Origin: Deltaproteobacteria bacterium
GTDB lineage: Bacteria > JAEEML01
NCBI GenBank assembly: GCA_016283195.1
Contig: JAEEML010000132.1
Coordinates: forward strand, 1-16,551
Length of the DNA: 16,551 nucleotides
Direction of reading: 5' to 3'
Shown here: one piece after another, positions 1 through 6,199 of the stretch
How the letters are laid out: every line of letters starts with the position of its first letter
Numbering within the stretch: the stretch's first letter is position 1
Position numbers and translations under genes: made by a program
The notes under the pieces: model-generated
Told to the model about the DNA's origin: nothing
The model's input: the letters and a program-made list of their open reading frames with translations, nothing else
Database searches by the model: none

Positions 1-1008
1 AAAGCGCAAATCGGTACGGGATTTTTAGGCATTTTGCCATATTTCCACGCCTTTGCCATGTCCACTTCTTTTAATTTGCCGTTTCTTCTTGGCGCCTGGG
101 TATTGCTCTTTCCCAAGCCGCCCAAGCCGGAAGAGCTTTGCAAACAAATAGTAGCCAAATCACCTAAATCAACCACAGAAATGATTTATTGCGGCGTTGA
201 GGTGCTCTTTCAGCGCTTGGCCGATTTCCCCGATGTGGAAAAGTATCACCTTGGCGGCAAATTGGGGCTCTGTGTCTCCGGTGCCGGCCCGCTCCACAGC
301 TATGTGCGCGAGGCTTTTGAAGCTAAAGTGCCCGGTGCCCGCCTGGTAGAAGGCTATGGACTCACCGAGGCCAGCCCGGTTGTCTGCGCCGGCCCGTTTT
401 ATGGCAAAAACAAGCCCGGCAGTATCGGCTTGCCATTTGTTGGCACCGATTGCAAAATAGTGGATATCGCCACTGGCGAGCAGGAATTGCCCCCCGGTCC
501 GGATAATGTCGGCGAGCTTATTGTTCACGGCCCGCAGGTGATGAAGGGCTATTTGCGCCAAGATGATGAAGGGCGCGATCTCCGCGAAATTGATGGAAAA
601 ATTTGGCTTTATACCGGCGACCTCGGCTATATGGACGAAGAGGGTTCCATCTTCCTTTGCGATCGTAAAAAGCAGCTCATAAAACACAAGGGCTATAGTG
701 TTTTTCCAAAAGAAGTAGAGACTTTGGTGGGGCAGCATCCGGCTATTAAAGAGGTGGCGGCAGCCGGTATTCCCGACAGAACCACTAACGAGCAAATAAA
801 AGCCTGGGTGGTTTTAAAGCCGGAATTTGTTGGCAAAGTCACAGAGGAAGAAATTAAGGATTGGTGCAAACAAAATATTACTCATTATAAAGTTCCGCGT
901 TATATAGAGTTCCGCGATTCTCTGCCCTGTAATGCGGTGGGTAAAGTAATGCGCCGGGAATTACAAGAAAATGATCCTTTATATATTGAATATTATAAAC
1001 AAAAATAA
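1..1008 (+). CDS. AMP-forming acyl-CoA/acyl-ACP ligase, 5'-truncated
   Basis: This is the C-terminal part of an ANL-superfamily adenylating enzyme, which activates a carboxylate (probably a fatty acid) with ATP and transfers it to CoA or ACP. The frame is open from base 1, so the N-terminus lies outside the window; the TTG at 34 is internal. A family-typical LPYFHAF stretch is at bases 34-54. The GYGLTEAS adenylate-binding motif is at 352-375, YTGDLG at about 610-627 is followed by the hinge/RKK segment of the C-terminal domain, and NAVGKVMRREL holds the presumed catalytic lysine at 943-945. No transmembrane or acyltransferase domain is fused at the C-terminus. The long-chain fatty-acyl ligase subfamily fits best, but the exact substrate and carrier cannot be read from the motifs. 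A lipoprotein gene follows after 12 bases, probably in the same transcript. Confidence 0.9.
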   Translation, partial: KAQIGTGFLGILPYFHAFAMSTSFNLPFLLGAWVLLFPKPPKPEELCKQIVAKSPKSTTEMIYCGVEVLFQRLADFPDVEKYHLGGKLGLCVSGAGPLHSYVREAFEAKVPGARLVEGYGLTEASPVVCAGPFYGKNKPGSIGLPFVGTDCKIVDIATGEQELPPGPDNVGELIVHGPQVMKGYLRQDDEGRDLREIDGKIWLYTGDLGYMDEEGSIFLCDRKKQLIKHKGYSVFPKEVETLVGQHPAIKEVAAAGIPDRTTNEQIKAWVVLKPEFVGKVTEEEIKDWCKQNITHYKVPRYIEFRDSLPCNAVGKVMRRELQENDPLYIEYYKQK

Positions 1009-1013
1009 GGAGG
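1008..1013 (+). promoter_or_regulatory. Strong Shine-Dalgarno site of the lipoprotein gene
   Basis: A perfect AGGAGG lies 7 bases before ATG 1021 and only 4 before the TTG at 1018. The spacing selects the ATG as the start. The site begins on the last base of the upstream ligase stop codon. Confidence 0.8.
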
Positions 1014-1020
1014 TATCTTG

Positions 1021-1239
1021 ATGAAAAAGTCTTTTACGGTATTGCTGAGTGCGCTTATGCTTACGGCCACTTCTCTTACGGCTTGTAATAGTAAAAAGGC
1101 CGAGGCTCCGGCGGCTCCGGCGTCCCAGGTAGCAGCTCCGGCAGTGGCTCCTGCTCCGGCTCCGGCAGCTCAGGCTACCGATTCCGCCAGCGATAATGTT
1201 GCCCATTGTGCCGATGGCAGTGTTTGCCCAGTTGAATGA
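1021..1239 (+). CDS. Small Ala/Pro-rich lipoprotein
   Basis: This encodes a 72-residue predicted lipoprotein of unknown function. Residues 1-21 form a type II signal peptide (MKK, a hydrophobic core, then lipobox LTAC) with lipidation expected at Cys22. Asn at +2 is not the usual inner-membrane retention signal, so an outer-membrane location is plausible by the E. coli rule, which may not apply in this lineage. Residues 27-53 are an Ala/Pro-rich, probably extended tether encoded by near-repeats of GCTCCGGC. The tail carries two cysteines, C63 and C69 (C-x5-C), that could form a disulfide or bind metal. The start is ATG 1021, set by the RBS spacing. The adenylate kinase start follows the stop after 10 bases. 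Expression seems likely given the strong RBS, but no family is recognised. Confidence 0.8.
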   Translation: MKKSFTVLLSALMLTATSLTACNSKKAEAPAAPASQVAAPAVAPAPAPAAQATDSASDNVAHCADGSVCPVE

Positions 1240-1243
1240 GGAG
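1238..1243 (+). promoter_or_regulatory. Shine-Dalgarno site of the adenylate kinase gene
   Basis: GAGGAG overlaps the lipoprotein stop codon and sits 6 bases before ATG 1250. It selects ATG 1250 over the in-frame upstream ATG at 1196, which lies inside the lipoprotein gene. Confidence 0.75.
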
Positions 1244-1249
1244 ATAAAT

Positions 1250-2062
1250 ATGAGTGATTTCAATATATTAGTTGCAGGTAAAAGTGGCGCCGGCAAGCAG
1301 CCGAGAATCGATGCTTTGATTGAGATGTATGGTCTTAGCCAGCTCTCTACCGGCAATATCTTTCGCTTTTATTTAAAATTATTAGATGGTATTAACGGCT
1401 TGCCCAGCCGTGAAGCTATTTGGGATAGTGCTGAAAATTGGTTTATAGAAGACGACAAAATAGCCGCTATGATAGAGCCCTTGTTGGCCGGCCATGATGT
1501 GGCGGTTAATGACGCTGTTTTAGCTCTAAAAGTGCAATATTTTGTTTTGCAAGGCCTCTTTGTGCCCGACCAAATCACCAATGAGCTCTTTTATGCTGCT
1601 TTTGCCAAAAAAGGCTTTAAAGGCTGCGTACTTGACGGCTATCCGCGCACCGTGCAGCAGTGTGACTTTTTGCTGGATACAGTAAAAAAAGCCGGCACCG
1701 AAATAGCCTTTATTCTACTGGTGGATGCCGAGGATGATAATATTATAAAGCGCCTTACCGGCCGGCGTATTTGCAGCGATCCTAATTGTGCCAAAGTATA
1801 TCACTTGCAATATAATCCGCCCAAAGACGGCCGTTTTTGCACTGTGTGCGGAGCTGAGGTTTTGCAACGCGGCGATGATACCGAAGAAAAAATAATCAAG
1901 CGCCTGCAGGAGTTTAGAGACAAAGCCAAACCGGCTGTCGATTATCTGGTGAGTAAAGGGCTAAAGCTGGCGGTGGTGCCGGGTAATTTGCCGAAATTTT
2001 CGCCGGAGGCTGTGCTGGAAAGTGTTAAAGAGGGCATAGCCGCTGCCGGAATTAAGGTTTGA
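1250..2062 (+). CDS. adk: Adenylate-kinase-family NMP kinase, atypical long form
   Basis: The family transfers a phosphate from ATP to AMP (or another NMP) in the cytosol. Visible motifs are a P-loop GKSGAGK (10-16), LSTGN (32-36) with R39, DGYPRT (129-134), TGRR (170-173), a zinc-type LID with C175, C180, C197 and C200, R207-DD, and R218. These match the usual adenylate kinase arginines and the Cys4 LID. Three things are odd. The P-loop lysine is followed by QPR where the family has GTQ, so the Mg/phosphate-contacting Thr is replaced by Pro. The STG-to-DGYPRT distance is about 96 residues against about 52 in E. coli, giving 270 residues instead of about 215. The first LID cysteine pair is C-x4-C rather than C-x2-C. 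It may be an active divergent kinase, an enzyme with shifted NMP specificity, or a paralogue of a canonical adk elsewhere. The fold assignment is firm; AMP specificity is not. Confidence 0.8.
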   Translation: MSDFNILVAGKSGAGKQPRIDALIEMYGLSQLSTGNIFRFYLKLLDGINGLPSREAIWDSAENWFIEDDKIAAMIEPLLAGHDVAVNDAVLALKVQYFVLQGLFVPDQITNELFYAAFAKKGFKGCVLDGYPRTVQQCDFLLDTVKKAGTEIAFILLVDAEDDNIIKRLTGRRICSDPNCAKVYHLQYNPPKDGRFCTVCGAEVLQRGDDTEEKIIKRLQEFRDKAKPAVDYLVSKGLKLAVVPGNLPKFSPEAVLESVKEGIAAAGIKV

Positions 2063-2144
2063 TATATAATAAGGCTACCGATTTTTTGTAAAGCAACTAG
2101 CTGAAATTTATAGATAAAATAAATATAAGTAAGAATATATAAAA
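2063..2144 (+). promoter_or_regulatory. AT-rich leader, possible promoter of the rng-ptsI gene run
   Basis: This 82-base gap is the largest in the window and is visibly richer in A+T than the flanking genes. It contains TATAAT (2065-2070) without a matched -35 box. It also has TTGTAA (2086-2091) followed 19 bases later by TAGATA (2111-2116), or 23 bases later by TAAAAT (2115-2120). None is a strong sigma-70 match. There is no clear hairpin plus T-tract to end the preceding unit, and no strong Shine-Dalgarno before ATG 2145. A promoter here is suggested mainly by the gap size and composition. Confidence 0.3.
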
Positions 2145-3656
2145 ATGAACAGCAACACCATTTTAATCAATGCCATCAGTCAGGAACGCCGCGTAGCTTA
2201 TTTGGAGAGCGGGACTCTGGCGGAATATTACAGCGAGCGTCAGGACGAGCATACGGTGGTGGGCAATATTTATAAGGGCAAAGTAGTGCGTGTATTGCCC
2301 GGTATGCAAGCGGCTTTTGTCGATATCGGCCTGGATAAGGCGGCCTTCCTTTACGCTGCCGATGCCATGAAACAAACCTCTGTGCGAGACGAAGAAGACG
2401 GCGGTCGTGAGAGCAATGACTTGCCGCTGGATATGCCCTCTATCGGTGAGCTGGTAAAACCCGGCCAGGAACTTATTGTGCAAATTAAAAAAGCGCCAGT
2501 TGGTACCAAGGGCGCGCGCATTACCACGCATATAACTCTCCCGGGGCGTTTTTTGGTGCTCATGCCGGAAACCACCCATGTGGGGGTGAGCCGGCGCATT
2601 GCCGATGATGCCGAGCGCCAGCGGCTGAGAACGCTTTTGGAAGAAGTAAAAGGCGAGGATCAAGTTGGCCTTATTGCCCGTACAGTGGCCGAAGGAGTTT
2701 CGCGGGAAAAGCTGAGTGCCGAAATTAAGATGCTTAAAACTATGTGGGAGAGTATCAGCCAAAAGGCCTTTTATGCTCCGGCGCCCAGCTGTATCCACGA
2801 AGATCTCGATTTGGTGCTTAGGGCAGTGCGCGATATTTTGGATGATAATGTAAATCAGGTAATTGTCGATAATCCCATTGAGTGTGAGCGCATTGAACAC
2901 TTTGTGGAGATGATTGCCCCGGCCAAGCTCAAGGCTGTTAAATATTATAGTGAAATTATGCCGCTTTTTGACCGCTATGGCGTGGAAAACGAAATCGAAC
3001 GGGCCATGGATCACAAGGTTTGGCTCAAAAGCGGCGGCTATATCGTTATCGATCCCACCGAAGCGCTCACGGTTATTGATGTCAATTCCGGCAAATTTGT
3101 GGGCCATAGCAGCCTGGAGCAGACAATTACCCAAATAAATGTTGAGGCGGCCAAAGAAATAGCTTTGCAACTTAGGCTACGCAACATTGGCGGCATTGTG
3201 ATTATCGATTTTATCGATATGGAAGAAGAGTATAACAAAGAGCGCGTTTTGGTGGTGCTGGAGGAGGCTTTAAAGCGCGACCGCTCGCGTAGTTATGTTG
3301 TCGGCATGACCGAACTTGGCCTCGTGCAACTTACCAGAAAGCGCTATCAGGAGCCTCTGGGCACGGCAGCCACCGAGCCTTGCCCGCACTGTTTGGGAAC
3401 CGGCCGGGTAAAGACGATCACCACGATTGTGCACGAAGTTTTTCGTTCTGTGCAACGTTATTTGCTTAGTGCCGATTGTTCGGCTATCTTGGTAAATGTG
3501 AATCCGGCGGTGGCCGATTACCTCTATGAACAAGAGGAGGAAGCCGTTGGAATATTGGAAGAAATGACAGGTACTGAAATAATTTTCGTGGCCCGCGAAG
3601 GTTACCACGAAGAGCGTTTTGATATTGTTGGCACACCAAAACGGAGCGAAGATTGA
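2145..3656 (+). CDS. rng: Ribonuclease G/E family endoribonuclease
   Basis: This is a single-strand-specific endoribonuclease of the RNase E/G family, acting in rRNA maturation and mRNA decay. It has 503 residues, close to E. coli RNase G (about 490), and lacks the long C-terminal degradosome scaffold of RNase E. An S1 RNA-binding region spans about residues 37-128 (GKVVRVLPGMQAAFVDIG) and is interrupted by an acidic insertion around 80-98. The DNase I-like catalytic part contains IDVNSG with D312 and IIDFIDME with D355, the two Mg-binding aspartates. The zinc-link motif CPHC (C413, C416) that joins protomers is followed by GTGR. The start at ATG 2145 has only weak ribosome binding sequence. 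The stop overlaps the next gene's ATG by one base. It heads a long run that also encodes RapZ, known in E. coli to deliver an sRNA to RNase E. Confidence 0.95.
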   Translation: MNSNTILINAISQERRVAYLESGTLAEYYSERQDEHTVVGNIYKGKVVRVLPGMQAAFVDIGLDKAAFLYAADAMKQTSVRDEEDGGRESNDLPLDMPSIGELVKPGQELIVQIKKAPVGTKGARITTHITLPGRFLVLMPETTHVGVSRRIADDAERQRLRTLLEEVKGEDQVGLIARTVAEGVSREKLSAEIKMLKTMWESISQKAFYAPAPSCIHEDLDLVLRAVRDILDDNVNQVIVDNPIECERIEHFVEMIAPAKLKAVKYYSEIMPLFDRYGVENEIERAMDHKVWLKSGGYIVIDPTEALTVIDVNSGKFVGHSSLEQTITQINVEAAKEIALQLRLRNIGGIVIIDFIDMEEEYNKERVLVVLEEALKRDRSRSYVVGMTELGLVQLTRKRYQEPLGTAATEPCPHCLGTGRVKTITTIVHEVFRSVQRYLLSADCSAILVNVNPAVADYLYEQEEEAVGILEEMTGTEIIFVAREGYHEERFDIVGTPKRSED

Positions 3657-4027
3657 TGACGCAGGCAGGCGAAAATAAAAAAGGGATTGAGCGGCGCAGA
3701 GCCAAACGTTATGAAATTAATCACCAATTTCAAAGCGTTGATGAATTTTTGCGCGAATATGCCATGAATGTTTCGGCCAGCGGTGTTTTTATTCGCACCG
3801 AAGAGCCGTTGCCTGTTGGTACTAAAGTAAAACTGCGTTTTACCGTGGTGCTGGATGATTTTGAGACCATAGAGGGCGTAGGGGTAGTAGCCCGCAGTGT
3901 ACCTGTCGGCGGCCCGGAAGCGGCGGGCATTGGCGTTGTTTTTACATCGCTTACTCCGCACAGCCGCGAGGTTTTAAGCCGCCTGTTTATTAAAAACGGG
4001 CAAGATGGGGCAGGGAAAAATGGCTAA
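3656..4027 (+). CDS. PilZ-domain protein (TIGR02266-like)
   Basis: This is a 123-residue single PilZ domain, a family that binds cyclic di-GMP and alters partner proteins in motility, envelope or transcription control. The two ligand motifs are visible: RxxxR at R14-R18 within ERRRAKRYE, and NxSxxG at N38-G43 (NVSASG). A beta-rich barrel sequence follows and ends in GIGVVFTSLTP, typical of the paralogous PilZ group common in myxobacteria. ATG 3656 is preferred to the overlapping TTG at 3653; it shares one base with the rng stop (TGATG), so translation is probably coupled. The 3' end overlaps the dapB start by 8 bases. The partner is unknown, and placement between rng and dapB does not identify one. 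Confidence 0.85.
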   Translation: MTQAGENKKGIERRRAKRYEINHQFQSVDEFLREYAMNVSASGVFIRTEEPLPVGTKVKLRFTVVLDDFETIEGVGVVARSVPVGGPEAAGIGVVFTSLTPHSREVLSRLFIKNGQDGAGKNG

Positions 4028-4826
4028 ACCGCTGGCTGTTTGTGTTATCGGCGCCGCCGGGCGCATGGGTAAAACGCTTATTGGCGAAATTGCCCGCACG
4101 CCTGATAAATATATTTTAAGCGGGGCTTTGGAACATAGCGCTTCACCATTTTTAGGGCAGGATGCCGGCACAACGGCCGGGATAGAGCCTTTAAAAATTA
4201 AAATTGGCTCTAATCCCGAAGAAGCTCTTAAAGGCGCTGATATTGCTATAGATTTTAGCGCTCCAAGTGCTTTGAAGATAACCGCTGCCGCGCTTAAAGC
4301 TCAAAAATGCCCGCTGCTTTTAGCTACCACGGCTCTTTCCGCTGCCGATGAAGCGGCTTTAAAAGAGCTGTCACAAGAGACGGCCGTTTTGGCGGCGCCT
4401 AATTTTAGTCTCGGTATTTACGCTTTGCGGCGCGCCGTCAAAGAGGTGGCCAGGCTTTTGGCCGATAAAGGCTTTGAAGCCGAGCTTTTGGAGATACATC
4501 ACAAACACAAAAAAGATGCTCCTTCCGGCACAGCCAAGCTGCTCATAAATGATTTAATTGAGAGCGGTATTGCCGGGGAAGCCGTTTATGACAGAGCCGG
4601 GAAGAGCGGAGCGCGTGAGGCTGATTCTCTGGGTGTTGCCGTGCTTAGAGGCGGCGATGTGGCCGGCGAGCACAAGGTTTACTTTTTGGGCGAGGGCGAG
4701 CGTTTAGAACTTGCTCACTTAGCTTCCGGAGCCCAGCTCTTTCCGCGCGGGGCTTTAAAAGTAGCTCTTTGGCTTATTCACCAAAAACCGGGCCGTTACA
4801 CAATGGACGATTTTTTCGGAGCCTGA
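4020..4826 (+). CDS. dapB: 4-hydroxy-tetrahydrodipicolinate reductase
   Basis: DapB reduces 4-hydroxy-tetrahydrodipicolinate with NAD(P)H in the diaminopimelate/lysine pathway, feeding peptidoglycan synthesis. With the start at ATG 4020 it has 268 residues, about the family norm. The Rossmann motif GAAGRMG is at 11-17, IDFSAPSA at about 77-84, APNFSLG at 126-132, and the signature EIHHKHKKDAPSGTA at 158-172 with catalytic H160 and K164. The C-terminal LRGGDVAGEH segment is also typical. Two deviations are visible: the conserved GTTG nucleotide loop reads ATTA (102-105), and the usual HRASSR-like segment reads HLASGAQ. ATG 4005 is an alternative in-frame start, but 4020 fits the family N-terminus and has AGGGA just upstream. 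No other dap gene is nearby. Confidence 0.92.
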   Translation: MAKPLAVCVIGAAGRMGKTLIGEIARTPDKYILSGALEHSASPFLGQDAGTTAGIEPLKIKIGSNPEEALKGADIAIDFSAPSALKITAAALKAQKCPLLLATTALSAADEAALKELSQETAVLAAPNFSLGIYALRRAVKEVARLLADKGFEAELLEIHHKHKKDAPSGTAKLLINDLIESGIAGEAVYDRAGKSGAREADSLGVAVLRGGDVAGEHKVYFLGEGERLELAHLASGAQLFPRGALKVALWLIHQKPGRYTMDDFFGA

Positions 4827-4827
4827 A

Positions 4828-5391
4828 ATGAAAATTCTTTTGCCCCTGTTATTAGCTATTTTTACAGCCGCTCAGGGGCAAGTAGTGCCGACAAAGAGCA
4901 AAAAAGAGGAGCCTATTCCCTTCCGCTGCGATCGCATGGCTATGGATGGCAAAAATTATAGCGTGAGCTGTCAGGGCAATGTGCTCATTAAGTATGATAC
5001 TTTGCTCCTTTGCTGCGACACTTTCAGTGCCAGGGCCAATAAAGATTGGGAGTGGCAAACTCTCGATTGCAAGGGGCGCGTGCGTGCTTATATGGACGAC
5101 CGCTGGCTCTGGGGTGATGAGGGGCGCTATTTGGTAGGCGATGAAAAGCTGGAAATCAGCGGGGATCCGCTTTTAAAACAGGGGCGCTCTTGGTTTACCG
5201 GCAGCAAAGTTGAAGTTTACAGCAAAACCCAAACCGTGCAGCTCATAAAGCCGCGCGGTACATTGGCCCGTGATGTGGATACCGGCAAAAGGCCCAAAGT
5301 TAATGCCAAAAAGTTGCCGGCTACCTGCCCGATCCCCTTCCGCAGTGCGGAAATTAACAATCTTCCAACCGATGGCCATAGCGATGAGTGA
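4828..5391 (+). CDS. lptA: LptA/OstA-like periplasmic LPS-transport protein
   Basis: LptA forms the periplasmic bridge that carries lipopolysaccharide from the LptBFG(C) ATPase to LptD. This 187-residue protein has a signal peptide at about 1-17 (MKILLPLLLAIF, then TAAQG), and a beta-strand-rich OstA-like region with the pattern 'SCQGNVLIKYD...LCCDTFSARANKD' at about 43-75 and a second 'GDEKLEISGDPLL' unit around 104-116. Position directly before lptB, overlapping it by 8 bases, strongly supports the assignment. The gene begins one base after the dapB stop. Six cysteines (C34, C48, C62, C63, C81 and one near the C-terminus) are unusual for an LptA and suggest disulfides. The tail after about residue 150 is basic and Pro-containing and matches nothing I recognise. 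Sequence similarity is modest, so context carries much of the call. Confidence 0.75.
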   Translation: MKILLPLLLAIFTAAQGQVVPTKSKKEEPIPFRCDRMAMDGKNYSVSCQGNVLIKYDTLLLCCDTFSARANKDWEWQTLDCKGRVRAYMDDRWLWGDEGRYLVGDEKLEISGDPLLKQGRSWFTGSKVEVYSKTQTVQLIKPRGTLARDVDTGKRPKVNAKKLPATCPIPFRSAEINNLPTDGHSDE

Positions 5392-6133
5392 AAATGCCAT
5401 AGATGCCTCTAATTTGTTGGAAGCCCGGGATTTGGTAAAAAGCTACAAGGGACGCCGGGTGGTTGATGGTGTCTCTTTCAAAGTAAAGACTGGCGAAGTG
5501 GTGGGCCTTTTGGGCCCTAACGGTGCCGGCAAATCCACCTCTTTTAATATGGTTATGGGTCTGGTGCGCCCCGATGCCGGCACCATTATGCTTGGCGGTA
5601 AAAATCTAACAAAATTGCCACTTTATAAGCGGGCGCGCGCCGGTATAGGCTATCTGGCCCAGGATCCGTCTGTCTTTCGCGGGCTCACTGTGCGCCAGAA
5701 TTTTATGGCTGTACTGGAGCGCAGCAAGCTCTCTTACAAAGAGCGCCTGGCGCGGGTTGAAGAAATTCTTTCTTCATATTCTCTAAGTCATGTGGGCGAT
5801 AATTACGGCCTTAGGCTTTCCGGCGGTGAAAGGCGCCGCGTGGAGGTGGCCAGAGTGCTCATTCCCCACCCGTCACATGTGCTTTTTGATGAGCCGTTTG
5901 CCGGTATAGACCCCATTGCTGTTAAAGAAATTCAAAATATAATCATGGAGTTACGCCAAAAGGGCCTTGGCGTTCTTATTACCGATCACAATGTGCGTGA
6001 GACCTTGCACATTTGCAATCGGGCTTATTTAATTACCGAGGGGCGTATTTTTATGGAAGGCACGCCGGCGGAAATTGCCGGTAATGTGCAGGCGAGAAAG
6101 GTCTATTTAGGTGAGGAATTTAGGCTTGATTAA
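5384..6133 (+). CDS. lptB: LPS export ABC transporter ATP-binding protein LptB
   Basis: This is the cytosolic ATPase that powers lipopolysaccharide extraction by LptFG. It has 249 residues. Walker A GPNGAGKST is at 44-52 (K50), the Q-loop is at Q93 in YLAQDPSVFRGL, the ABC signature is LSGGERRRVEVAR starting at 145, Walker B LFDEPFAGIDP has E170, and the H-loop is at H202 in ITDHNVRET. The ending KVYLGEEFRL is highly characteristic of LptB. ATG 5384 is preferred: it overlaps the lptA stop (ATGAGTGA), which implies coupled translation. ATG 5372 would add four residues, and neither start has a clear Shine-Dalgarno. The membrane partners LptF and LptG and the anchor LptC are not in the window. 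Confidence 0.95.
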   Translation: MSENAIDASNLLEARDLVKSYKGRRVVDGVSFKVKTGEVVGLLGPNGAGKSTSFNMVMGLVRPDAGTIMLGGKNLTKLPLYKRARAGIGYLAQDPSVFRGLTVRQNFMAVLERSKLSYKERLARVEEILSSYSLSHVGDNYGLRLSGGERRRVEVARVLIPHPSHVLFDEPFAGIDPIAVKEIQNIIMELRQKGLGVLITDHNVRETLHICNRAYLITEGRIFMEGTPAEIAGNVQARKVYLGEEFRLD

Positions 6134-6157
6134 ACTGCCTAAAGGGGTAAAATACCC
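6126..6157 (+). promoter_or_regulatory. Candidate sigma-70 promoter and small palindrome before rpoN
   Basis: TTGATT (6126-6131) lies 16 bases before TAAAAT (6148-6153), a reasonable -35/-10 pair just at the end of lptB. A palindrome GGGTA-AAA-TACCC (6145-6157) overlaps the -10 box and could be an operator or merely a 5-bp hairpin. This would give rpoN and the PTS genes an internal promoter. Consensus matches of this quality also arise by chance. Confidence 0.3.
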
Positions 6158-6199
6158 GGCTATGAAAAGGTACGTCATGTATTTTTGCGGAGTGCTGGA

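Noticed and set aside
439-458. TGGCAC...TTGCA resembling a sigma-54 promoter
   Set aside because: The spacing between the two elements is 3 bases instead of 5, and the site lies inside the ligase coding sequence.
169-795. 208-codon open frame antisense to the acyl ligase
   Set aside because: It is fully covered by the conserved ligase reading frame and has no motif or ribosome site of its own.
1105-1175. GCTCCGGC near-repeats as a DNA repeat or recombination element
   Set aside because: They simply encode the Ala/Pro-rich tether of the lipoprotein in frame and have no further structure.
2163-3170. 335-codon open frame antisense to the RNase G/E gene
   Set aside because: The sense frame is an unmistakable RNase G/E with all catalytic motifs. 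The antisense product shows no recognisable domain and is a by-product of codon usage.
4005-4019. Earlier dapB start at ATG 4005
   Set aside because: It would add five residues before the conserved MAKPLAVCVIGAAGRMG start and has no better ribosome site. It remains possible.
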